DNA of 64,000 nt from the NCBI GenBank assembly GCA_002695025.1, contig NZNV01000023.1, positions 62,001 through 126,000 on the forward strand, in the 5' to 3' direction. The notes beneath the pieces were generated by a model. That model was not told where the DNA came from. It saw nothing but the letters and a program-made list of their open reading frames with translations, and did no database searches. Shown here in pieces: positions 1-9,457 of the stretch. The translations under genes were made by a program, and so were the position numbers. Positions within the stretch are counted from its first letter, which is position 1. Each line of letters opens with the position of its first letter. The DNA comes from Owenweeksia sp. GTDB lineage: Bacteria; Bacteroidota; Bacteroidia; Flavobacteriales; Schleiferiaceae.

Positions 1-2163
1 GATCTCTTCCAGGGTAAGGTTCTTTTGTGAACGGGCGCTTTGCTCACGCTGCAACTGTGTACGCTTGGTAGCAATGTTCTTGGCTTCACGCTCATCGTCC
101 ATTACCACAAAGTTATCACCTGCCTGAGGGGCACCATCCAGACCGAGTATACTTACGGGCTGGGCAGGACCGGCTATGTTTACGCGATGACCGCGCTCAT
201 CCAACATGGCACGCACCTTACCACTGTAATGTCCGGCCAATACATAATCACCGATCTTAAGGGTACCGTTCTGCACCAGGATGGTAGTTACATATCCACG
301 TCCTTTATCCAGGGAAGCTTCCACCACAGTTCCGTTGGCATTCCGATCCGGATTAGCCTTCAGGTCCAGCAGTTCTGCTTCAAGCAATACTTTTTCCAAC
401 AGTTCGGGTACACCCATACCGGTTTTCGCAGATATATCGTGCGACTGGATCTTTCCACCCCAGTCTTCCACCAGCAAGTTTTGCTGAGCCAGGGATTCCT
501 TGATCTTATCCGGGTTAGCCGTAGGCTTATCCACTTTGTTAATAGCGAATACGATAGGCACATTGGCCGCCTGAGCGTGACTGATAGCTTCTTTGGTTTG
601 AGGCATCACGTCATCATCAGCTGCCACCACAATAATGGCAATATCCGTTACCTGGGCGCCACGGGCACGCATGGCGGTAAATGCCTCGTGACCAGGAGTA
701 TCCAGGAAGGTTATATGTTGACCACTTTCCAGCTCCACAGAATAGGCACCGATGTGCTGGGTAATACCCCCGGATTCACCGGCAATTACGTTGGCTTTAC
801 GAATATAGTCGAGCAAAGAAGTTTTACCGTGATCAACGTGACCCATCACCGTTACGATAGGCGCACGGGGTTCCAGGTCTTCTTCACTATCCTCTTCCAT
901 TTCAATGGCTTCCGTAACGTCTGCACTAACAAACTCTACGGTATAGCCAAATTCTTCTGCTACAATATTCAGGGTTTCACCATCCAGACGCTGGTTCATG
1001 GTTACCATCATTCCCAGCGACATACACGCTGAGATAATCTCATTCACGGAAACGTTCATCATATTGGCAAGCTCACTTACGGTCACAAATTCCGTCACCT
1101 TAATAACCTTGCTCTCTTCTTCCTGGCGCATTTCATCCAGCGCCTCTTGCTCCCTGCGTTCCTGGCGTTTTTCCCTTCTGATCTTAGAACCTTTGGACTT
1201 TTTACCACCACTGGTCAATTTTTCCAGGGTTTCCTTGATCTGCTTCTGGATTTCTTCCTCCGTCAGCTCCTTTTTGGGTTCATGCTTACGACCTTTACCA
1301 GCAGCACCTTTACGGTTGCGGTTGTCATTAGCGTCTCCAGCTTTATTTATACGTTTACGCTTGCGCTTCTTCTTAAGGTCTTCCTTATCATCACTACTGC
1401 TGGCCACTTTCTTTTTAGGCCGCTCAAACTTGGAAAGGTCAACTTTTTCACCGGTAAACTTAGGGCCAGTAAGCTTCTGGAATTTGGTCTCAATACGACC
1501 TTCATTTTTCTCCGGAGCCTTAGGCTGCTCTTTTTCAGGAGCTTTCTCTTCTTTTTCTTCCTCCTTTTTAACCTCTTTGTCCGCGGGTTTTTCCGCTTCT
1601 ACCTCAGCGGGTTTTTCCTCCTTCGGTGGTTCAGCCGGTGCGGCAGGTTCTTCCTCCTTTTTGGCAGGAGTTTCTTCTTCCTTCTTCTCCTCTTCCGGCT
1701 GAGGCTTCACTTCCTCTTCCTTCTCTTTGGGAGGAGTTTCAGGCACCTCTTCTTCACTCACGGGAGCAGCCGCAGGCTCTTCAACCTTTTCCTCTTTCTC
1801 GGGAGCCTTCTCTTCAGAGGGTTTCCTATCGAGGTCTATTTTGCCCACCATTTTAGGACCGGAAAGGTTTGCCTTACCTCTTATCAGAGATTTGGATTCT
1901 TCTTCGGTTTCCTCGGCCTCCTTCTCGGCACGCATTTTCTCCTTCTCCTCTTTTTTACGGAGGCTTACTTTCTCGGAGGCTTCCTTTTTCGCCTTATCCG
2001 GGGCAAATTTTTCCAGGGCCAGCTGGATATACTCCTCGCTGATCTTGGTCGTAGGGCGTAACTTCTCATCCAGGCCTTGATCCTGAAGGAACTCCATTAC
2101 CGTACCTACCCCGGTATTGCATTCTTTTGCCAGTTGACTAAGTCTCAAAGACTTTTCTGCCAT
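1..2163 (-). CDS. infB: Translation initiation factor IF-2 (C-terminal part outside window)
   Basis: IF-2 is the GTPase that brings initiator tRNA to the 30S ribosomal subunit. The reading frame is open for 721 codons from the ATG at 2163 to the window edge, so the C-terminal domains are cut off. Residues 1-55 fit the small helical IF2_N domain. A roughly 350-residue linker very rich in Lys, Glu and Pro follows, as is usual in Bacteroidota IF-2. The GTP-binding domain is clear: G1 motif GHVDHGKT at residues 441-448 (820-843) and NKVD at 542-545 (529-540). It lies 16 bp after nusA, with rimP ahead, the classic rimP-nusA-infB order. The reverse complement of the low-complexity linker gives long spurious plus-strand reading frames, which I ignored. 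Confidence 0.97.
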   Translation of the reverse strand, partial: MAEKSLRLSQLAKECNTGVGTVMEFLQDQGLDEKLRPTTKISEEYIQLALEKFAPDKAKKEASEKVSLRKKEEKEKMRAEKEAEETEEESKSLIRGKANLSGPKMVGKIDLDRKPSEEKAPEKEEKVEEPAAAPVSEEEVPETPPKEKEEEVKPQPEEEKKEEETPAKKEEEPAAPAEPPKEEKPAEVEAEKPADKEVKKEEEKEEKAPEKEQPKAPEKNEGRIETKFQKLTGPKFTGEKVDLSKFERPKKKVASSSDDKEDLKKKRKRKRINKAGDANDNRNRKGAAGKGRKHEPKKELTEEEIQKQIKETLEKLTSGGKKSKGSKIRREKRQERREQEALDEMRQEEESKVIKVTEFVTVSELANMMNVSVNEIISACMSLGMMVTMNQRLDGETLNIVAEEFGYTVEFVSADVTEAIEMEEDSEEDLEPRAPIVTVMGHVDHGKTSLLDYIRKANVIAGESGGITQHIGAYSVELESGQHITFLDTPGHEAFTAMRARGAQVTDIAIIVVAADDDVMPQTKEAISHAQAANVPIVFAINKVDKPTANPDKIKESLAQQNLLVEDWGGKIQSHDISAKTGMGVPELLEKVLLEAELLDLKANPDRNANGTVVEASLDKGRGYVTTILVQNGTLKIGDYVLAGHYSGKVRAMLDERGHRVNIAGPAQPVSILGLDGAPQAGDNFVVMDDEREAKNIATKRTQLQREQSARSQKNLTLEEI

Positions 2164-2179
2164 AAATTCGCTTATTGCT

Positions 2180-3415
2180 TTATTCTTCAAATTCAGATCG
2201 CAGAATACTGCGCACCTCTTCGATGGTTTCCACCTCAAGGTCTGTCCGGGAAGCCAGCTCTTCTATGCTGAGATCCAAAACACTTTTTGCAGTATCGCAA
2301 CCTATGGATTTTAATTCTTTAATGATCCAACCTTCTATCTCATCGCTGAACTCGGTGAGTTCCACATCCTCTTCCTCATCCACATCACGGTACACATCTA
2401 TCTCGTAACCGGTAAGCTGGCCTGCCAGCTTGATATTCAAACCACGCTTTCCGATGGCTAAAGATACCTGATCCGGTTTTAAGAATACTTCAGCACGGCC
2501 GTTCGCCTCGTCCAGGTTGATACTGGTGATCTTGGCGGGGCTTAGTGCTCGCTGTATGTATAGTTGTGTATTATTGGTATAGTTGATTACATCAATGTTC
2601 TCGTTACCCAGCTCGCGCACAATGCTATGGATGCGGCTGCCTTTCATACCCACACAGGCACCTACCGGGTCAATACGATCATCATACGACTCTACGGCTA
2701 CCTTGGCTTTTTCACCGGGCTCACGTACCACATTCTTCACTACAATAAGACCATCAAAAACCTCTGGGATCTCCTGTTCAAAAAGTTTAGCCAGGAATTT
2801 AGGGCTGGTACGCGAAAGGGTGATCACAGGCTTATTTCCACGCAGATCAACGCTATGCACAACAGCTCTGAGGGTATCTCCCTTGCGGTAAAAGTCACCA
2901 GGAATCTGCTGATCCTTGGGTAGTACCAGCTCATTCTGGTCATCATCGTAAATGATCACTGCACGGGGACGTACGTGGTGGATCTCTCCGGTGAGTATTT
3001 CACCTTCCAGGTCCTGGTATTTTTTATAAATAATACCATTGTCATGTTCCTGGATTTTTTGAACCAGGTTCTGGCGGAAAGCCAATACAAACCTGCGGCC
3101 CAGGTCCAGGAGCTTCACTTCTTCAGAAACTTCTTCACCTACTTCAAAATCCGGTTCAATTTTCAAGGCATCGGTGAGTTCGATCTCCATATTCTCGTCT
3201 TCCACTTCACCATCGGCAACGATCATACGGTTCCTCCATATTTCGAGATCACCCTTATCAGGGTTCACGATAATATCGAAGTTCTCATCCGTGCCGTACT
3301 TTTTGGTAAGCTGGTTACGGAAAGCTTCTTCAATAATAGCCATCAGGGTAACCCTGTCTATATTCTTTTCATCCTTAAAATCAGAAAAACTTTCAATGAT
3401 AGCCTGATTTTCCAT
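2180..3415 (-). CDS. nusA: Transcription termination/antitermination protein NusA
   Basis: NusA binds RNA polymerase and nascent RNA and modulates pausing, termination and antitermination. The 411-residue product starts MENQAII and shows the N-terminal polymerase-binding domain (residues about 1-125), an S1 domain (about 130-200, around [11 protein letters not shown]) and tandem KH domains containing GVCxGxxGxRI-like ([11 protein letters not shown]) and [12 protein letters not shown] motifs. It is shorter than the 495-residue E. coli protein because it lacks the two C-terminal acidic repeats and ends in an acidic helical tail, as in other Bacteroidota. It is 14 bp downstream of rimP and 16 bp upstream of infB, so the three are almost certainly co-transcribed. 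Confidence 0.97.
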   Translation of the reverse strand: MENQAIIESFSDFKDEKNIDRVTLMAIIEEAFRNQLTKKYGTDENFDIIVNPDKGDLEIWRNRMIVADGEVEDENMEIELTDALKIEPDFEVGEEVSEEVKLLDLGRRFVLAFRQNLVQKIQEHDNGIIYKKYQDLEGEILTGEIHHVRPRAVIIYDDDQNELVLPKDQQIPGDFYRKGDTLRAVVHSVDLRGNKPVITLSRTSPKFLAKLFEQEIPEVFDGLIVVKNVVREPGEKAKVAVESYDDRIDPVGACVGMKGSRIHSIVRELGNENIDVINYTNNTQLYIQRALSPAKITSINLDEANGRAEVFLKPDQVSLAIGKRGLNIKLAGQLTGYEIDVYRDVDEEEDVELTEFSDEIEGWIIKELKSIGCDTAKSVLDLSIEELASRTDLEVETIEEVRSILRSEFEE

Positions 3416-3429
3416 CGAATCTTAAATGT

Positions 3430-3894
3430 TTAAAAACGTATTTCTATGCTTGTTTCCTTAATATCCTGAAGGGGAATTTTCACCTCCTTCTTTACCGTAA
3501 CCTTTCCCTTACCAACGGGCTTGGGCACTCGTTCTTTCCAACTCAGGGTAACCTCATCATTCTCAAAACGGTCAAAATCACCCTGATGAACCTTGCCATC
3601 CAGAGTAACTACCTTTACGGGGCGCCCTACGTTCTTTTCGTATTGCTCCTTAACCTTTAAAGGTTCTCCCACCCCTGGTGATGACACATCGAGGGCAAAA
3701 TCCTCAGCTTCGCGGTCGAGGTTGTGCTCCACATGTCTACTGATCTGCATCAGCATATCCAGCGTAATACCATCCTTGTGATCGGCTACCAGGTGAATAC
3801 GGGAATCATTCCCGATCGTCAAATCAACTAAAAAGGCCCCTTGTTCTTCCAGCGCCTGTGTTACCAATTCCTTAACCTTTGCTGAATCGATCAT
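3430..3894 (-). CDS. rimP: Ribosome maturation factor RimP
   Basis: RimP assists late assembly of the 30S ribosomal subunit. The 154-residue protein has the N-terminal alpha/beta domain (EEQGAFLVDLTIG, residues about 17-29), the family signature DVSSPGVGEPLK near residues 69-80, and a C-terminal SH3-like barrel. It is the first gene of the rimP-nusA-infB operon. The ATG at 3894 is preceded by a short leader that contains a strong hairpin (3909-3930) and a -7 type promoter element at 3938-3945, discussed separately. Confidence 0.95.
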   Translation of the reverse strand: MIDSAKVKELVTQALEEQGAFLVDLTIGNDSRIHLVADHKDGITLDMLMQISRHVEHNLDREAEDFALDVSSPGVGEPLKVKEQYEKNVGRPVKVVTLDGKVHQGDFDRFENDEVTLSWKERVPKPVGKGKVTVKKEVKIPLQDIKETSIEIRF

Positions 3895-3908
3895 ATATGG
3901 CTAATAAA

Positions 3909-3930
3909 AGAGGGGACTGTAGTCCCCTCT
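3909..3930 (-). terminator. Rho-independent terminator-like hairpin between cobB and rimP
   Basis: A perfect 10-bp inverted repeat (3909-3918 with 3921-3930) with a 2-nt spacer is followed on the minus strand by TTTATTAG, the form of an intrinsic terminator for the sirtuin gene that ends at 3971. It also lies downstream of the putative rimP promoter element, so it would form the very 5' end of the rimP transcript. Which role dominates cannot be told from sequence. Confidence 0.75.
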
Positions 3931-3937
3931 GAGCGTG

Positions 3938-3945
3938 CAAATATA
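3938..3945 (-). promoter_or_regulatory. Putative -7 element of the rimP-nusA-infB promoter
   Basis: TATATTTG on the minus strand matches the Bacteroidota primary sigma -7 consensus TAnnTTTG. It would start transcription near 3933, about 40 nt before the rimP ATG. No convincing TTG -33 element was found at the expected 17-23 bp spacing. Confidence 0.5.
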
Positions 3946-3970
3946 CAATAATATATTGGGTTCACCATAG

Positions 3971-4696
3971 TTACCCTTTACCGAGCAAATGATGCTTGAG
4001 TTTTTGCATTCCTGTTCCTGCCTTTTCGCGAATATGAAAGGCTGCAGGAAAATGATGCAGCTCCAGTTCAGCAGGATCGATGGCTATTATAGGAACTCCG
4101 GGGCGAGCTACGTGCAAGAGGCCTGCAGCCGGGTATACGTTAAGGGAAGTACCTACCACCACCAGCAGGTCGCTTTGTGCCACCAGCTCCTGAGCCGGCT
4201 CAATCATGGGTACCATTTCGCCAAACCAAACCACGTGCGGCCGCAACTGACTACCCTTCTCACAACAATCTCCCATTTTGATCTCCCAGCCCTCAATATC
4301 ATACACCAAAGCAGGGTCTGCAGAGCTTTGCGATTTACGAAGCTCACCATGCAGGTATAACACTTTACCGGAACCAGCCCGCTCGTGGAGGTCATCCACA
4401 TTTTGCGTGATCACCTCCACGTCAAAATGTTGTTGCAATTCAGCAATGGTGAGGTGAGCTGCGTTGGGCTCCACTTCCAGCAACTGTTTCCTTCTCTGGT
4501 TATAAAACCGCTGCACGAGCTCCGGGTTAGAGGCCCAGGCCTCAGGGGTGGCCACCTCGTAAATGCTGTATTGTTCCCACAGGCCTCCATTATCCCTGAA
4601 AGTGCTGATGCCACTCTCGGCACTGACACCTGCACCACTCAGGAATACGATTTTACTTTTGGAATGAAGACTTCCCAGATCAGGAATATTAATCAT
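3971..4696 (-). CDS. cobB: Sirtuin-family NAD-dependent protein deacylase (class III, zinc-ligand-less)
   Basis: Sirtuins remove acyl groups from protein lysines using NAD. The protein (241 residues from the ATG at 4696; a TTG six bases upstream is possible) has the NAD-binding GAGVSAESGI motif near residues 21-30, QNVD at 98-101 and the catalytic His in LHGE (H116). The YxxR pair (Y65, R68) typical of SIRT5/CobB-type enzymes that act on succinyl or malonyl lysine is present. The segment that normally carries four zinc-binding cysteines holds only an adjacent Cys-Cys and is shortened, so no structural zinc site is expected. It is followed by a terminator-like hairpin and seems monocistronic. 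Confidence 0.93.
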   Translation of the reverse strand: MINIPDLGSLHSKSKIVFLSGAGVSAESGISTFRDNGGLWEQYSIYEVATPEAWASNPELVQRFYNQRRKQLLEVEPNAAHLTIAELQQHFDVEVITQNVDDLHERAGSGKVLYLHGELRKSQSSADPALVYDIEGWEIKMGDCCEKGSQLRPHVVWFGEMVPMIEPAQELVAQSDLLVVVGTSLNVYPAAGLLHVARPGVPIIAIDPAELELHHFPAAFHIREKAGTGMQKLKHHLLGKG

Positions 4697-4814
4697 GTTC
4701 AAAATTTCTTGGAATAATTCTATATTTTTGAAAGTCAGTTTATTCTTAACGCCTTATTATAGCAGGATTGAACTGGCGTAAAATTGGCGCCCCAAACTAT
4801 GCTAATTTAAAACT

Positions 4815-5186
4815 ATGAGTGAAACTGGCAGAATACTGATCGTTGATGATGAACCTCTGATTCGTGATGCTTTAGCTTTTAAGCTTACCAAAGAAGGGTA
4901 TTACGTAGAAACTGCCGAAGACGGGGAAAAAGCCATTGAAATACTGGACCGGGAGCGCTTTGACGTTATCATATCGGATGTAATGATGCCTTTTATCAGC
5001 GGCTTTGAGCTATTGCAAATACTTAAGGAACGCGGTACCGAAGCCCCTGTTCTTATGCTCACCTCTCTGAACTCGGAGAGTGCTGTAAATAAAGCGCTTG
5101 ACCTGGGAGCAGATGATTTTATGACCAAACCTTTTAGCCCCAAGGATCTTTCTACCCGTATAAAGAAATTGCTGGAAAAACGGTAA
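4815..5186 (+). CDS. Stand-alone response regulator receiver protein
   Basis: A single receiver (CheY-like) domain with no output domain, 123 residues. The acidic pocket (D11, D12), phosphoacceptor D55 in ISDVMMP, the conserved T83 and K105 in TKPFSP are all present, so it should be phosphorylatable. No histidine kinase is adjacent: the upstream neighbour is the divergent sirtuin and the downstream neighbour is the convergent SPOR protein, whose stop lies 3 bp away. Single-domain regulators of this kind act by protein-protein contact; the partner is not visible here. Confidence 0.93.
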   Translation: MSETGRILIVDDEPLIRDALAFKLTKEGYYVETAEDGEKAIEILDRERFDVIISDVMMPFISGFELLQILKERGTEAPVLMLTSLNSESAVNKALDLGADDFMTKPFSPKDLSTRIKKLLEKR

Positions 5187-5188
5187 TT

Positions 5189-6937
5189 CTAAAAATGCAC
5201 CATCCACGCATCGGGATGTTGCTGCACCACTTTCTCAAACTGTAATTGTGCATCGCGCAGGCTGGTGTATTCGCCATACGCCACACGATTGGTATTCAGG
5301 TAATCCACGTGTATAATGGTCAGCTCCGGATACCCCAGCCGGTTCACGTACTCCTGCGCCCGTTCTGAGGACGCCAGGCTGGCAATGATAATCCTCCACT
5401 TTTTGGCCGAAGGATCCGGCACCTGAACTGCACGCTGGTTTACAGGGATAGCCGGTTCATTATTGGAGCGTGAAACATTTACAGTTCCAGATGGATCGGC
5501 CGGGGAGGCCTCCATTCCATTGCGTTTCATTTCCAACCATTGGACCAGCGGAAGTCGTCCCCCTACCCTGTACCGACTGGGGGAAATGTTACTTCCACTA
5601 CTTGCGGGAACTGGCTTATTCTCCCGTTTACTAAGCTCTACAAGCTCGGTTGAAACATCATCGGTGTGATCAGCTTTGCCATCCAGGATGTCCTCAGTCT
5701 CATACAAGCGAGTACCCCCGGTAGGCAAGAGCACCATGCCGGTATCCAGCAAACGATATTTTTCATAGCCGCTATCTACCGGCAGTTTCCGTTTTTCCTG
5801 CGAAACTTTCAGGCGATCCAGGTGATGATTGATAATGTGAGTCATCATAGGGCGGTAGTAACGCCAAAAGAACTCTTTTTCCCTTTGCGCCTCCCTAGTA
5901 AGGTAAAACAAGCGGGAAACCAATTCCACTCCTTTAAAATAGGCCGAACTGTTTGAAATATTATTATCGGCAAAATCACCGCAAAAATAGTAACGCAGGT
6001 CTTCCTGATGATCCCCAATAACCGCAGGGAATCGCCTTGGAATATGAAAATACTCCATCAGGGAATCACCTGCCTCATTCGTATGAATCTTATAATAAGC
6101 ATATATATTAGCCTTACGCCTGGAAAGGGTAATATCAAACCAATTGGGAAACTTCACCAGGTTGTTTACACCCAACTTCTTCTGCATTTCCAGCTCGGTA
6201 TTAATCACAGGCATGGGCGCATCCAGGTGGGCATCATCCTCCAGCACAATTATCTTCCCGCTTTCGTGGGCCAGCACAATACCGGGCTTATTTGCAAAGG
6301 CAAAGGGTTTCTTATAATAATCGCGATATTGTTTGCGCACCCATTGAGGAACAGCATCGGAAACGCTCGTATCCAGGGTAGTAAAGGCCTTACCTACCCA
6401 GCCGGTAAAGTCCACTTCAAAGAGTTGCTCCATTTGCGTCTTTACCTCCGGGCTGGTTGGTGCACCGATAGTATTGTACTCCGCCATGATCAGTTTATGG
6501 TCCCGGTACAAAACCTTCAATAGTTCGTAGTCCTTCTGCGAAAGCCCACCGTACCAATTGTTGCCCGTCTGAAGGCTGTCTATGCCCATTTCCACACCTG
6601 AGGCATCCACATAATAGGCCATATCAATATAAAATGACATACTATCCATTTCGGACAACTCGTAGCGATCCAGTTCATTGATCATACCATTACCTTCCGG
6701 GTAGGTGCCGTAATAATCACGGCTGTAATCGTATTTTTTCCCGGAGGGCTGATACATCTTTTCGTGCGTCAGGATCCAGTTGAAGGAGCGGTGTTCCTGC
6801 CTGGACTCAGGAGTGGCAGATTTATCGAGAATAATAGATTCCAGGCGGTCCATGGGCCAAAGGAACCACGCCAGAAAACTCCACAGGGGAATGAGGAGTA
6901 CAAATGCCACAATAATTTTTAAACCCAGGTTCTTCAA
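5189..6937 (-). CDS. SPOR-domain membrane-anchored protein of unknown function
   Basis: The 582-residue product begins with a hydrophobic anchor (residues about 5-29) followed by a long extracytoplasmic region rich in Tyr, Trp and Asp that I do not recognise. Residues about 505-582 look like a SPOR domain, the peptidoglycan-binding fold: WRIIIASLASSERAQEYVNR at the start and GEYTSLRDAQ further on. The join is a Pro/Ser-rich low-complexity stretch (about 425-505). The first possible start after the in-frame stop is a TTG at 6937. SPOR domains bind denuded glycan strands at division or remodelling sites, so an envelope role is inferred. It converges with the receiver gene at 5186. Confidence 0.8.
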   Translation of the reverse strand: MKNLGLKIIVAFVLLIPLWSFLAWFLWPMDRLESIILDKSATPESRQEHRSFNWILTHEKMYQPSGKKYDYSRDYYGTYPEGNGMINELDRYELSEMDSMSFYIDMAYYVDASGVEMGIDSLQTGNNWYGGLSQKDYELLKVLYRDHKLIMAEYNTIGAPTSPEVKTQMEQLFEVDFTGWVGKAFTTLDTSVSDAVPQWVRKQYRDYYKKPFAFANKPGIVLAHESGKIIVLEDDAHLDAPMPVINTELEMQKKLGVNNLVKFPNWFDITLSRRKANIYAYYKIHTNEAGDSLMEYFHIPRRFPAVIGDHQEDLRYYFCGDFADNNISNSSAYFKGVELVSRLFYLTREAQREKEFFWRYYRPMMTHIINHHLDRLKVSQEKRKLPVDSGYEKYRLLDTGMVLLPTGGTRLYETEDILDGKADHTDDVSTELVELSKRENKPVPASSGSNISPSRYRVGGRLPLVQWLEMKRNGMEASPADPSGTVNVSRSNNEPAIPVNQRAVQVPDPSAKKWRIIIASLASSERAQEYVNRLGYPELTIIHVDYLNTNRVAYGEYTSLRDAQLQFEKVVQQHPDAWMVHF

Positions 6938-7029
6938 GAAGGGGAGTTATTGACCCAATAGGGATTATCAGGGCCAAAGTACCATGATATTGGCACAGTT
7001 TGGCCGGTGTATCGGTATTTCTATTAAGA

Positions 7030-7461
7030 TCACTTTGTTAAAATCTTCAGACTATCCCTAAGCAGCTCCGACCTCAGCCGGGCTACATGAACACTGTCTA
7101 TCGAAGTGCCTGTTCCGGCAATCTCGGTACGCACGTAATTAACGATCTGAGCTATCTGATTATCGGACAGGTAATAAAAAGAAGGCATTTCGCCATCATA
7201 CTCCTTGCCTTCCACCACTATTTCTCCTTTGATGCCGTTGAGGATATTACCCACAATCCGCTCATCCCTGGCTATCCATTCCGGATCGGTAAGAGGTGGG
7301 TAAACGCGAAGAAAACCTTTACCACTACGCTGATGGCAGCTCTTGCAATACTCCCGGTACAGATCCTCTCCATTATTCACCTGGGGACCACGTTTAAAAG
7401 CACCCAGCATAATGAATAACAAAGCCGCCATAAAGAGTATTTTCCATGTGCCGGTCCTCAT
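7030..7461 (-). CDS. Membrane-anchored monohaem cytochrome c
   Basis: A 143-residue class I cytochrome c. An N-terminal hydrophobic segment (residues about 6-22) without a clear cleavage site suggests a membrane anchor facing the periplasm. The haem attachment motif CKSCH is at residues 39-43, and the downstream GEMPSFYYLSDNQIAQIVNYVR stretch supplies the likely axial Met and the typical C-terminal helix. It is preceded by no obvious partner oxidase; its electron-transfer partner is unknown. It is transcribed away from ftsX. Confidence 0.9.
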   Translation of the reverse strand: MRTGTWKILFMAALLFIMLGAFKRGPQVNNGEDLYREYCKSCHQRSGKGFLRVYPPLTDPEWIARDERIVGNILNGIKGEIVVEGKEYDGEMPSFYYLSDNQIAQIVNYVRTEIAGTGTSIDSVHVARLRSELLRDSLKILTK

Positions 7462-7542
7462 ATCGTTTCAAGCTTAAGCATTAACGGATCATTAACTATT
7501 AAGGGGTGCATTTTTTAGTATTTTAGCCCGCAATTTAAAAGA

Positions 7543-8421
7543 ATGTCAGTAATAGCAGACCGTTATACCAAGCGCAGATTGCGCTCCTCTTATATATCCG
7601 TGGTTATCAGTATTTCGCTGGTATTGCTGGTGCTGGGTATTTTTGGTTTACTGCTGGTAAATGCCGGTACCATTGCACGCGAGGTACGCGAGAATTTTTC
7701 CTTTACGGTATTGCTGAACAACGATGCTTCGGAGGTAGCTGTGCGCCAGTTCCAGAAAAGCCTTGAATTAACCCCTTACGTTAAAAGTACGGAGTACATC
7801 TCAAAAGAAGAGGCAGCCGCTGAGCTGAAGGAAGCTCTGGATGAAGAGTTTGTGGAATTCCTGGGCTACAATCCCCTGATGAATGCCATTGCCATCCACC
7901 TCAAAGCGGATTATGTAAACCCGGAACAATTATCCTACCTGGAGAGCGAGTTTGCCAAAGAAGATATTGTACGTGAAGTGGTCTACGACAAGCCGCTTAT
8001 CCAGATGATGAATGAGAATATCGAAAGAATAAGCCTTTTTTTACTGATAGGATGCATATTGCTCTCCCTGATAGCGGTAGGCCTTATCAACAGCTCTATA
8101 CGCCTCTCCATATACTCGCGTAGGTTCCTTATCAAAACCATGCAGTTAGTAGGCGCTACCAAGGGCTTTATCCGCAAACCGTTTATCTGGAGGAGTTTTC
8201 GTCACGGTTTATACGGATCTCTTATTGCCATTGGCCTGTTGGTAGTAATCCTTTACTACATTGGCCAGAATATTCCTGACTTTTTAGAACTTCAGGATAT
8301 GAAATTGTTGGTTGTGCTCTTTGGAGGAGTTCTCGTCATGGGTATTTTTATTTCCATGAGTTGCACTTTCTTTGCACTCAAGAAATACCTTAAGCTCAAG
8401 ACTGACCAACTCTACTTTTAA
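7543..8421 (+). CDS. ftsX: Cell division protein FtsX
   Basis: FtsX is the membrane part of the FtsEX ABC-type complex that controls peptidoglycan hydrolases at the septum. The 292-residue protein has a first transmembrane helix near residues 22-44, an extracytoplasmic loop up to about residue 165 containing the FtsX-typical stretch VKSTEYISKEEA, and three further helices in the FtsX/MacB permease domain (about 170-192, 223-243, 258-280). FtsE is not in the window, which is common in Bacteroidota. It heads a tight plus-strand run: DUF3098, uppP and truB follow with small gaps or overlaps. Confidence 0.95.
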   Translation: MSVIADRYTKRRLRSSYISVVISISLVLLVLGIFGLLLVNAGTIAREVRENFSFTVLLNNDASEVAVRQFQKSLELTPYVKSTEYISKEEAAAELKEALDEEFVEFLGYNPLMNAIAIHLKADYVNPEQLSYLESEFAKEDIVREVVYDKPLIQMMNENIERISLFLLIGCILLSLIAVGLINSSIRLSIYSRRFLIKTMQLVGATKGFIRKPFIWRSFRHGLYGSLIAIGLLVVILYYIGQNIPDFLELQDMKLLVVLFGGVLVMGIFISMSCTFFALKKYLKLKTDQLYF

Positions 8422-8436
8422 ACATTTTTGGATATT

Positions 8437-8667
8437 ATGGAAAAACAAACTTTTGTTTTTGAGAAGAGAAACTACATTATGATGATTGCCGGTATTGCGC
8501 TGATGATCATCGGCTACCTTTTGATGATTGGCGGAGGCAGTGAAAACCCTGAAGTCTTTAACCCGGAAATATTTGCTCCTAGAAGGGTTACCTGGGCCCC
8601 CATCCTGATCATGATTGGCCTGCTAGTTGAAATTTTCGCCATAATGTACCACCCCACAGATGACTAA
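8437..8667 (+). CDS. DUF3098 family small membrane protein
   Basis: A 76-residue protein with two hydrophobic helices (about 13-32 and 49-69) separated by a short loop containing EVFNPEIFAPRR, characteristic of the Bacteroidota family DUF3098. Its function is unknown, but the family is repeatedly found between ftsX and uppP, so a link to cell envelope work is plausible. The ATG at 8437 is chosen over an in-frame TTG at 8428. Its last 8 bases overlap the start of uppP, indicating translational coupling. Confidence 0.88.
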   Translation: MEKQTFVFEKRNYIMMIAGIALMIIGYLLMIGGGSENPEVFNPEIFAPRRVTWAPILIMIGLLVEIFAIMYHPTDD

Positions 8668-9457
8668 AGCGGAATCGGTCATCCTGGGAATAATCCAGGG
8701 TCTTACGGAATTCCTCCCGGTGAGTAGTAGTGGCCACCTTGAACTGGCCAAGTCTATATTGGGAGATGACAGTGTACCTAAAGAGAGTATGCTGTTTACA
8801 GTAGTGGTGCATTTTGCCACTGCGCTGGCTACGATCATTATATACCGCCACGAGGTTTTATACCTCCTCCGTGGGCTGCTGCGCTTTAAGAAGAACGAGG
8901 AAACCATGTTCTGTATGAGGATAGTGGTATCCATGATACCAGCCGCACTGGTAGGAATACTCTTTGAAGAGCAAATAGAGCAATTATTCGGGGGTAATGT
9001 GTTGCTGGTGGGGCTTATGCTCATCGTAACCGGCTTGTTGCTGCTGTTTGCCAATAATGCCAAACCCGGTGAAAAAGAGGTAACCGTTAAAGACGCTATC
9101 ATTATTGGTGTGTCGCAGGCTATTGCCATACTTCCGGGTATCAGCCGCAGTGGTGCCACCATTTCCACATCCGTACTGCTAAAGGTTGACCGTGAAAGGG
9201 CAGCCCGCTTTTCATTCCTGATGGTAGTTCCACTTATTTTCGGAAAAATGGCCAAAGATCTTATGGGTGGTGCTCTCCAGGTTCATTCCGTTGATCCTTT
9301 TAACCTGATCCTGGCGTTTGGTGCAGCCTTTATAACCGGGCTATGGGCCTGTAACTGGATGATCGATATCGTGAAGCGCTTTAACCTCAACTACTTTTCG
9401 CTGTACTGCTTTATTGTTGGTGGTATTGCCATAGCCTCCATTTTCTTTGTTGACTAA
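8660..9457 (+). CDS. uppP: Undecaprenyl-diphosphatase UppP (BacA family)
   Basis: This integral membrane enzyme recycles undecaprenyl diphosphate to the monophosphate carrier used for peptidoglycan and surface polysaccharide synthesis. At 265 residues it has normal family length, many transmembrane helices, and both active-site motifs: GLTEFLPVSSSGHL at residues 14-27 and PGISRSGAT at 159-167. It overlaps DUF3098 at its 5' end and truB at its 3' end, so all are probably on one transcript. The lipid carrier is also needed by the polysaccharide cluster at 31-38 kb. Confidence 0.97.
   Translation: MTKAESVILGIIQGLTEFLPVSSSGHLELAKSILGDDSVPKESMLFTVVVHFATALATIIIYRHEVLYLLRGLLRFKKNEETMFCMRIVVSMIPAALVGILFEEQIEQLFGGNVLLVGLMLIVTGLLLLFANNAKPGEKEVTVKDAIIIGVSQAIAILPGISRSGATISTSVLLKVDRERAARFSFLMVVPLIFGKMAKDLMGGALQVHSVDPFNLILAFGAAFITGLWACNWMIDIVKRFNLNYFSLYCFIVGGIAIASIFFVD

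Noticed and set aside
40-2061. Long plus-strand open frames (about 330 and 304 codons) opposite infB
   Set aside because: They are the reverse reading of IF-2 and its Lys/Glu-rich linker, which gives few stops on the other strand. The minus-strand IF-2 motifs decide the case.
6985-7010. Sequence resembling a sigma-54 promoter (TTGGCAC...TTGG)
   Set aside because: The distance between the GG and GC elements does not fit, and the -12 part is missing. No other sigma-54 promoter was found near the sigma-54 activator.
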